Part shown: in pieces, positions 58,294-64,000 of the stretch
Layout: every line of letters starts with the position of its first letter
Numbering within the stretch: position 1 is the stretch's first letter
Origin: Shimia abyssi
Lineage (GTDB): Bacteria; Pseudomonadota; Alphaproteobacteria; Rhodobacterales; Rhodobacteraceae
DNA length: 64,000 bases
Direction of reading: 5' to 3'
NCBI RefSeq assembly: GCF_003014475.1
Contig: NZ_PYGJ01000015.1
Location: 1 to 64,000 of the forward strand
Notes under the pieces: generated by a model
Databases searched by the model: none
What the model was told of the DNA's origin: nothing
The model's input: the letters and a program-made list of their open reading frames with translations, nothing else
Position numbers and translations under genes: made by a program

Positions 58294-59871
58294 ATGAAAC
58301 AGAGGTTTAGCTTAACAAAGACAGCGATGTTGGGTGCTTTATCCGCCGCAGTTTTTCTGGGAGGAGCGCCCGTTTCGGCGCAAGAGAAACCAAACATTCT
58401 GGTGATTTGGGGCGACGATATCGGGCAATCCAATATCTCGGCCTATACGCGAGGTCTCATGGGCTATGAAACGCCCAACATTGACCGGGTCGCTGACGAA
58501 GGCATGATGTTCACCGACTACTATGGCGAGCAATCCTGTACGGCGGGGCGCTCTTCCTACATCATGGGTCAATCCGTTTATCGCACGGGTCTGTCCAAGG
58601 TCGGCCTACCCGGGGCGGATCTGGGCATGCAAGAAGAAGATCCGACGATTGCCGGCCTTCTGAAACCTCTAGGGTATATGACCGGTCAATTCGGCAAGAA
58701 CCACTTGGGCGATCAGGACCGGATGCTGCCGACGAACCATGGATTTGATGAGTTCTTTGGCAACCTTTATCACCTAAACGCAGAAGAAGAGCCGGAAAAC
58801 CGTGACTATCCGGGTGATGCCGTTCTGGCGGACGGGCAAACATTCCGCGAGGCCTTTGGCCCGCGTGGTGTGATCAAGTCGTCAGCTGATGGCGCTATTG
58901 AAGACACGGGCCCACTCACGAAAAAACGTATGGAAACCGTCGACGATGAAACCGTTGCCGCCGCCATCGATTTCATCAAGCGCGCTAATGAGCAAGGCAA
59001 GCCGTTTTATGTCTGGTGGAATGGCACACGGATGCACTTTCGCACACACGTAAAGGACGAGCATTTCGGAATCTCAGGGCAAGACGAGTATGGCGACGGC
59101 ATGATCGAACACGATATGCATGTCGGTCAACTCCTGGACGTGCTGGATGATCTGGGCATCGCGGACAACACCATCGTGCACTACTCAACTGACAACGGAC
59201 CTCACAAGAACACATGGCCTGATGCCGGCTCCAACCCGTTCTACAGCGAAAAGAATACCAACTGGGAAGGTGGATGGCGCGTACCGTCGCTCGTGCGTTG
59301 GCCTGGCAAAATCGAGCCTGACTCGGTGTCTAACGAAATCATGCACCACATGGATTGGCTGCCGACATTCCTTGCGGCAGCAGGAAACCCGGACATCAAG
59401 GAACAGCTGAAGGCTGGTGGCGTTCAGGCGATTGGCCGCGCGTACAAAGTTCATCTGGACGGCTACAATTTCTTGCCCATTCTGATTGGTGAGACAAAGG
59501 ACGGACCGCGCCACGAGATTTTCTATTTCGCGGATACCGGCGAACTGACGGCGCTGCGCTATGACGATTGGAAACTGATCTTCCTAGAGCAAAAAGCGGT
59601 TTCGACCTTGCGGGCATGGATCGAGCCATGGACTCCACTACGGGTTCCTTTGATCACCAACTTGCGGCGTGACCCGTATGAGCAAGCCCACCTGACGTCC
59701 AACACATACTACGACTGGATGATTGACCGGATCTATTTCTTGGTGCCCGCGCAGAAGTATGTGGGACATTTTCTGGCGACATTCCAAGAATTTCCGCCTC
59801 GTCAAAAACCTGCCAGCTTCTCTATCGATCAGGTGATGGAGCTGATGGAGGCAAACAACGGAAGCAAGTAA
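58294..59871 (+). CDS. Secreted arylsulfatase-type sulfatase
   Basis: 525 residues with a signal peptide cleaved near VSA-QE. The sulfatase fold begins with the metal pair Asp41-Asp42 (IWGDDIGQSN). The modified residue is Cys82 in GEQSCTAGRSSYI, the C-x-A-x-R motif read by formylglycine-generating enzyme. Further: GKNHLGD, YVWWNGTRMHFRTH and YSTDNGPHKNTWPD (metal Asp-Asn). Likely periplasmic, freeing sulfate from sulfated organic matter. The ATG at 58294 has GGGAG; 58234 adds residues with no match. Confidence 0.93.
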   Translation: MKQRFSLTKTAMLGALSAAVFLGGAPVSAQEKPNILVIWGDDIGQSNISAYTRGLMGYETPNIDRVADEGMMFTDYYGEQSCTAGRSSYIMGQSVYRTGLSKVGLPGADLGMQEEDPTIAGLLKPLGYMTGQFGKNHLGDQDRMLPTNHGFDEFFGNLYHLNAEEEPENRDYPGDAVLADGQTFREAFGPRGVIKSSADGAIEDTGPLTKKRMETVDDETVAAAIDFIKRANEQGKPFYVWWNGTRMHFRTHVKDEHFGISGQDEYGDGMIEHDMHVGQLLDVLDDLGIADNTIVHYSTDNGPHKNTWPDAGSNPFYSEKNTNWEGGWRVPSLVRWPGKIEPDSVSNEIMHHMDWLPTFLAAAGNPDIKEQLKAGGVQAIGRAYKVHLDGYNFLPILIGETKDGPRHEIFYFADTGELTALRYDDWKLIFLEQKAVSTLRAWIEPWTPLRVPLITNLRRDPYEQAHLTSNTYYDWMIDRIYFLVPAQKYVGHFLATFQEFPPRQKPASFSIDQVMELMEANNGSK

Positions 59872-60018
59872 TTCCGCATTTGCAAAACTGACGTCATGTG
59901 CGGAGTTGAAAGATGCCGCGCATGATTACCAAGCCACAGCAACAACCGAGAGCGGCATAACGTTTTTTTATGTGTCGCTGCAAGGCAATCAAACAAATTT
60001 CAAACAGGGAGAGAGACT

Positions 60019-60528
60019 ATGAGTGATCTGGTCGTAATTGTTTTTGAAGGCCGTCATACAGCAGACGAGGCGCTTCTGCGCCTTCAGAAAATGAGCATGG
60101 ACTGGGAAGTCGATCTTGACGAGGTTGTCGTGATGACCCGTGACAAAAACGGCGTCGTGCGGACCCGCAACTCTGACACCCTTACCGCAACAGGCTTCCT
60201 CGGGGGCACATCCCTAGGAGCGCTGACCGGAACTCTGATCGGTGCCATGGCTGGCAATCCAGCTGCCGGGTTTATTGCAGGTTCGGCTGTTGGCGCCAGT
60301 TCCGGCACATTGGCAGGAATGCTGGATCAGGCGGAAGAAGAGGACGCATTGGCCGCGCGTGTCGGTGCAAAAATGGGGCCAGACTCTTCGGCACTGGCCG
60401 TCATCGGGTGGTCCAGTCGCCCCACCAAGCTGCTGGGCGAACTCGAAGGCATGAAGGGCGAAGTCATCGAAACATCTTTGTCCGTCAGCGATGAAAATGA
60501 ACTTCGCGCCGCCTTGTCGCGAAACTGA
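60019..60528 (+). CDS. DUF1269 family glycine-rich protein
   Basis: 169 residues. SDLVVIVFEGRHTADEALLRLQ at the N-terminus and a glycine-zipper core (LGGTSLGALTGTLIGAM, AGFIAGSAVGASSGTLAGM) fit DUF1269. These proteins recur in stress-related gene sets, and a membrane association through the zipper is likely. GGGAGAG precedes the ATG. It follows the sulfatase by about 150 bases. Confidence 0.9.
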   Translation: MSDLVVIVFEGRHTADEALLRLQKMSMDWEVDLDEVVVMTRDKNGVVRTRNSDTLTATGFLGGTSLGALTGTLIGAMAGNPAAGFIAGSAVGASSGTLAGMLDQAEEEDALAARVGAKMGPDSSALAVIGWSSRPTKLLGELEGMKGEVIETSLSVSDENELRAALSRN

Positions 60529-60546
60529 TTAAGTCTTCTTGGAAAT

Positions 60547-60573
60547 CCGGTGGCCTGAGCCGCAGGCCACCGG
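60547..60573 (+). terminator. Stem-loop between DUF1269 and PRC-barrel genes
   Basis: CCGGTGGCCTG and CAGGCCACCGG form a perfect 11-bp stem around AGCCG, 18 bases after the DUF1269 stop. No T-run follows, so it may set relative message levels rather than end transcription. Confidence 0.55.
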
Positions 60574-60611
60574 AACGCAACACTCACATCATTCTGACTG
60601 GAAAAGGGTAA

Positions 60612-61022
60612 ATGAAAAGATTTCTGACCTCCACTGTCGCTCTGAGCGCGTTTGCTTTCGGAGCCCCAATGACAGCATCCGCAGAGTCTGCCCCCCACGT
60701 GGCTGGCGGCGTTGTTGTGGAATACAACAATCTGGACATCGCTTTGGTCGCTTCGGGCTGGAGCGTTATCGAGCTTTTGCGCGGCGACGTGTACAATGAT
60801 CGCGGTGATTTCGTGGGATATGTCCATGATGCGCTTGTTTTGCCGGATGGTGATACGACTTTTGTAATTGTCAACGTCGCGGGCTTCCTGAACATCGGTG
60901 AAAAGCTGATCGCGTTGCCAGCGGGTGCCTTCGAGATCAACGCGGATGGCGATTTGGTGTTGCCAAATGCTTCCAAGGACAATCTGAAAAGTCTGCCCCG
61001 GTTCTACTACGCACGCAACTAA
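60612..61022 (+). CDS. Secreted PRC-barrel domain protein
   Basis: 136 residues. Signal peptide cleaved near ASA-ES. A PRC-barrel domain follows (about 55-130): LLRGDVYNDRGDFVGYVHDALV, TTFVIVNVAGFLNIGEKLIALP, and AFEINADGDLVLPNASKDNLKSLP. Photosynthetic reaction-centre H-type barrels are a generic fold; the role here is unknown. Sits in a cluster with DUF1269 and HdeD proteins. Confidence 0.87.
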   Translation: MKRFLTSTVALSAFAFGAPMTASAESAPHVAGGVVVEYNNLDIALVASGWSVIELLRGDVYNDRGDFVGYVHDALVLPDGDTTFVIVNVAGFLNIGEKLIALPAGAFEINADGDLVLPNASKDNLKSLPRFYYARN

Positions 61023-61128
61023 ACAGACTGGCGCACTCGACAGGGTTGATCGGGTTGAAGAAGCAACAACGCAAAAGTGATCCACAAAGTTTGGAACTGC
61101 AATCTACCAAGAGAAAGATACATTCGGC

Positions 61129-61683
61129 ATGGGAAACTCGAAAAACAAACTACAAGAAAACTGGGGATGGTTTCTTGCGCTCGGGATCGTGTTGATGATT
61201 GGTGGCGCGTCCGCACTTTTTGCCCCCTTTCTGGTATCATTGGCCATCGAATTTGTGGTCGGAATTGTCTTCGCTGTCGGTGGCGTTGTGATGCTTGTCC
61301 AAGTTTTCACAACCAAAGACGGCTGGAACGCTCGGCTCATCTATTCAATCCTTGGCGGCTTCAATCTGTTTGCGGGGATTATGCTGATGTTCCGCCCTCT
61401 CGAAGGGCTTGTGGCGCTGACGATGGTCCTGATCGTCGCCATTTTCGTGAACGGCTTGGTCCGTATCGCTGTAGGCGTGATGGCGCGACCTGACGAAGGA
61501 TCCGGCTGGGTCATTTTTGTTGGCTGCGTGTCCGTACTGGCTTCGGGATATCTGTTGGCAATGTACCCCGAAGTGAGCGCCATGCTGCTGGGGATTGTGG
61601 CAGGTGTCTCGCTGATTGGTGAGGGCGCGGGATATATCCGCTTTGCCTATGGTTTGAAAAGCGAAGTGTCGGTCGCTGTCTGA
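61129..61683 (+). CDS. HdeD family membrane protein (DUF308)
   Basis: 184 residues, six membrane helices. WGWFLALGIVLMIGGASALF, FNLFAGIMLMFRPLEGLVALTM and YLLAMYPEVSAMLLGIVAGV are the DUF308 repeats found in HdeD, an acid-resistance membrane protein in E. coli. The same direction and spacing as its neighbours suggest a common stress unit. Confidence 0.9.
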   Translation: MGNSKNKLQENWGWFLALGIVLMIGGASALFAPFLVSLAIEFVVGIVFAVGGVVMLVQVFTTKDGWNARLIYSILGGFNLFAGIMLMFRPLEGLVALTMVLIVAIFVNGLVRIAVGVMARPDEGSGWVIFVGCVSVLASGYLLAMYPEVSAMLLGIVAGVSLIGEGAGYIRFAYGLKSEVSVAV

Positions 61684-61740
61684 CGCGGCGCTACATTTTG
61701 GTTAAACACCTGTTTTGCCGCTGCCCAAAGGTAGAGAGAT

Positions 61741-63459
61741 ATGCCCGAGCCAAAAACGATTTCCATGCTAGTCAAATGGGCTGCGGTAGGACTGAGCTTG
61801 ATCATTCCGTCTTTCTCAGATGCGCAGGAAAAACCCCGGCTGGTACTTCAGATTACGGTGGATCAGTTGCGGGGGGACATGATCAACAGATACGGTGCCC
61901 ACTTGGGCGAGGGTGGCTTCCGCTACTTGTTGGATAATGGCGTTAACTTCACCAACACCCATCACCGCCATGCCAACACCGAAACAATTGTCGGTCACAC
62001 GACACTGGCAACAGGCACCGATCCCGCAATCCATGGAATGGTTGCCAATCTTTGGTTTGATCGAAAGACAGGTACGCCATTCTACAACGTACAAGATCAA
62101 GGCTATCCCCTGGTTGGGGCGTCCGGAATTGACGCCGAGAACGAAATCGACCCGACCCAGCGGGCCGCCACAACTGACGGGCGGTCGCCACGCAACATCA
62201 TCAGTTCAACGATCTCCGATGAAATCGCCCTGCACTTTGGCCCGTCTTCAAAGGTGTTTGGGGTGTCAGTCAAGGATCGTGGGGCAATTGCGATGGCGGG
62301 TCACGCCGGTGATGCTTACTGGTTCTCAAAGTCAGAAGGCCGGTTTGTTACAAGTACTTTTTACAATGACGCATACCCAAGTTGGATCGAAGAATGGGAT
62401 GCCAAGGGACTCGTCGCGTCTTATGCCAACCGCGATTGGAAGCTGCTGAGGGACGCTTCGGATTATGCCTTTGCTGACCGGGATGATCAGCCATGGGAAA
62501 CAGATTTGCCGGGGTTTGGCCGCACATTCCCGCATAACTGGGGCCCGGCCGAGGGAAAATACTTTTCAACCTTTCTAACACTTAGCCCCGCAGGGGATGA
62601 AATCACTGTCAACTTTGCCAAGACTCTGCTGGACGCAGAACAGCTCGGGCAAGACGTGGTAACTGACTACCTGTCCGTCAGCTTGTCATCCACTGACTAT
62701 GTCGGACATATTTTCGGGCCTTCGAGCCTCGAAGCTGAAGACAATTTTGCCCATCTCGACAGGCAAATTGCCGACCTGTTGGCACACGTAGAGTCCGTCA
62801 TAGGGCTAGAACACACATTGATCGTGTTATCGGCAGACCACGGTGCTCCTGAACACCCAGAGTACCTTGCAACACTGGGCATTGAGGCGGGTTTGTTCGA
62901 TTTTGAACGCGTCGACACGGAACCGGGATTCGTGCGGCTGCAAATGGATTTTGGCGAGGCCAAAGACCTGGTTCAAAACTTCTCCAACCCTTACGTCTAC
63001 TTGAACAAAGATCTCATTTCCGAACGCGATTTGGATCCATTGGATGTTGAACGGGCAGTCGCTGATGAACTCCAGAAGCTCCCAGGCATTGCTTATGCGG
63101 TCAGTAGCTCGGACTTGCGAAGAGGGGCGTTTGCCAAAACCAAGATTAGCGATGCAGTCTTGGCAAACTTCAATCCAGACCGATCCGGAGACATCTATGT
63201 GGTGTTTGAACCGCATTGGTTTGTGGCTGACTTTGATGGATTGCATGTTGCATCTGCGCATGGCTCGCCGTGGACATATGACACCCATGTGCCCTTGATT
63301 ATTTCCGGAAAGAACATCGCCGCCAAGACGGTCGTGCGACGTGTCGAAACCGTAGATGTCGCGCCAACGATTGCGGCCATTTTGGGCACCAAGCCGCCTT
63401 CTGGAGCAGTCGGTGTTCCCCTACCTGAAGCGATGCCAAAGACAAAGGACCAACCATGA
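61741..63459 (+). CDS. PafA-like alkaline phosphatase family protein
   Basis: 572 residues, signal peptide cleaved near SDA-QE. Alkaline phosphatase superfamily: metal Asp41 in QITVDQLRGDMI, candidate nucleophile Thr80 or Thr82 in HANTETIVGHTTLATGTDP, then STDYVGHIFGPSSLEAED, VLSADHGAPEHPEY and SAHGSPWTYDTHVPLI (metal His). Related to PafA, a phosphate-insensitive phosphomonoesterase. Its stop overlaps the ATG of the next gene. Confidence 0.9.
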   Translation: MPEPKTISMLVKWAAVGLSLIIPSFSDAQEKPRLVLQITVDQLRGDMINRYGAHLGEGGFRYLLDNGVNFTNTHHRHANTETIVGHTTLATGTDPAIHGMVANLWFDRKTGTPFYNVQDQGYPLVGASGIDAENEIDPTQRAATTDGRSPRNIISSTISDEIALHFGPSSKVFGVSVKDRGAIAMAGHAGDAYWFSKSEGRFVTSTFYNDAYPSWIEEWDAKGLVASYANRDWKLLRDASDYAFADRDDQPWETDLPGFGRTFPHNWGPAEGKYFSTFLTLSPAGDEITVNFAKTLLDAEQLGQDVVTDYLSVSLSSTDYVGHIFGPSSLEAEDNFAHLDRQIADLLAHVESVIGLEHTLIVLSADHGAPEHPEYLATLGIEAGLFDFERVDTEPGFVRLQMDFGEAKDLVQNFSNPYVYLNKDLISERDLDPLDVERAVADELQKLPGIAYAVSSSDLRRGAFAKTKISDAVLANFNPDRSGDIYVVFEPHWFVADFDGLHVASAHGSPWTYDTHVPLIISGKNIAAKTVVRRVETVDVAPTIAAILGTKPPSGAVGVPLPEAMPKTKDQP

Positions 63460-64000
63460 GATCGCTACTGAAACGTTTCGCCCTAATAGCCGGATTTTGG
63501 ACAATTGGTGTGCCTGTTTTGGCGCAGTCAGACGCCGCCCAAGCCAACAATCCGTTGGCGGACATAACTGCGTTTAACATCCAAAATTACTATTTCGGAG
63601 AGTTTACTGGACCTGGCGATGTCACCGGAAATCAGTTCGTATTGCGATACGCAAAGCCGGTCTCAATTGGCGATTCAAATTGGCTGATCCGGGCCTCACT
63701 GCCGTATAATTCGTTACCAGTGGGTTCGGGGGGCGGTACGGTAAGCGGGATCGGGGACTTCGACGTTTTTGCAGCCTATCAGTTCGATACAGCCAATCCC
63801 GGAGTAAGTTTCGCGCTTGGTCCCCAAATCGTGGTTCCAACGGCCTCTGATGACCGCCTTGGGGCAGATCAGTGGCAACTGGGATTGGCAAACGTCTACT
63901 TCAATGCGACATCGCCTGTGTTTCAGTACGGCTATCTTTTGACGTACCGCACAGGTGTCGGGGATACGAACGGCCGTCAACGAGCAAGCCTTGGTGCCTT
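63456..64000 (+). CDS. Outer-membrane transporter-like protein (3' end outside window)
   Basis: At least 181 residues with no stop before the window end. Signal peptide cleaved near VLA-QS. The mature part, NPLADITAFNIQNYYFGEF, NQFVLRYAKPVSIGDSNWLI and PYNSLPVGSGGG, has the alternating polar and hydrophobic strands of a beta barrel of the MetA-pathway/neuromedin-U-like type. ATG shares bases with the phosphatase stop (ATGA), so both are one operon. Too short to appear complete; function not known. Confidence 0.8.
   Translation, partial: MRSLLKRFALIAGFWTIGVPVLAQSDAAQANNPLADITAFNIQNYYFGEFTGPGDVTGNQFVLRYAKPVSIGDSNWLIRASLPYNSLPVGSGGGTVSGIGDFDVFAAYQFDTANPGVSFALGPQIVVPTASDDRLGADQWQLGLANVYFNATSPVFQYGYLLTYRTGVGDTNGRQRASLGA

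Overview
The window reads as a chromosomal segment of a marine alphaproteobacterium of the Roseobacter group (Rhodobacterales). This rests on gene families and their arrangement, not on a marker gene: Flp pilins with a Gly-Ala-Val-Thr-Val-Asp-Trp processing site, an F1-only ATP synthase operon (atpHAGDC without Fo genes), GloB next to a small methyltransferase, ClpA without ClpS, DUF2125, DUF2092, DUF6515 and Hint_2 proteins, and a ChaC cyclotransferase. No rRNA, tRNA, CRISPR array, intact transposase or prophage gene was seen.

Layout. 1-137 holds the tail of an unidentified gene. 379-12650 is a Tad (tight adherence, type IVb pilus) locus: two Flp pilins, CpaB, secretin CpaC, an OmpA-type lipoprotein, CpaE/TadZ, the ATPase CpaF, platform proteins TadB and TadC, two TPR lipoproteins, a CpaA/TadV prepilin peptidase and a Tad-linked AAA+ ATPase. 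Two rho-independent terminators and one stem-loop split it into several transcription units. The pseudopilins TadE, TadF and TadG are not here. 12897-17876 is housekeeping: ribF, a YcgN-like protein, a threonine-aldolase-like enzyme, an alpha/beta hydrolase coupled to a DsbA-fold isomerase, and prs. A small H-type lectin gene follows. 18776-23610 is the atpHAGDC operon on the minus strand.

23839-25695 is a decayed RTX calcium-binding protein gene with two in-frame stops and several frameshifts. 25766-30898 holds the methyltransferase, gloB, clpA and an M23 peptidase. 30903-34729 encodes a MotA/TolQ/ExbB-like channel protein and a MotB-like partner with about 660 residues of periplasmic coiled coil, the most unusual architecture in the window. 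34825-44669 carries chaC, DUF2125, an extensin/tyrA/hisC operon, rpsD, a Hint-domain protein, an LpxR-like protein and a DUF6515/DUF2092 pair.

44768-48791 is a signalling group: a NarL/LuxR response regulator, a cysteine-free molybdopterin-fold periplasmic protein and a hybrid histidine kinase. 48900-53254 is one operon with a thiolase, two hot-dog hydratases, an acyl-CoA dehydrogenase and an alpha-methylacyl-CoA racemase-like enzyme, a set that fits beta-oxidation of 2-methyl-branched acyl-CoAs. After a 520-base empty stretch, 53776-64000 looks accessory: an AI-2E family permease, a lipid kinase, a BrkB protein, an AraC regulator divergent from an arylsulfatase, then DUF1269, PRC-barrel and HdeD stress-type proteins, a PafA-like phosphatase and an outer-membrane protein cut by the window edge.
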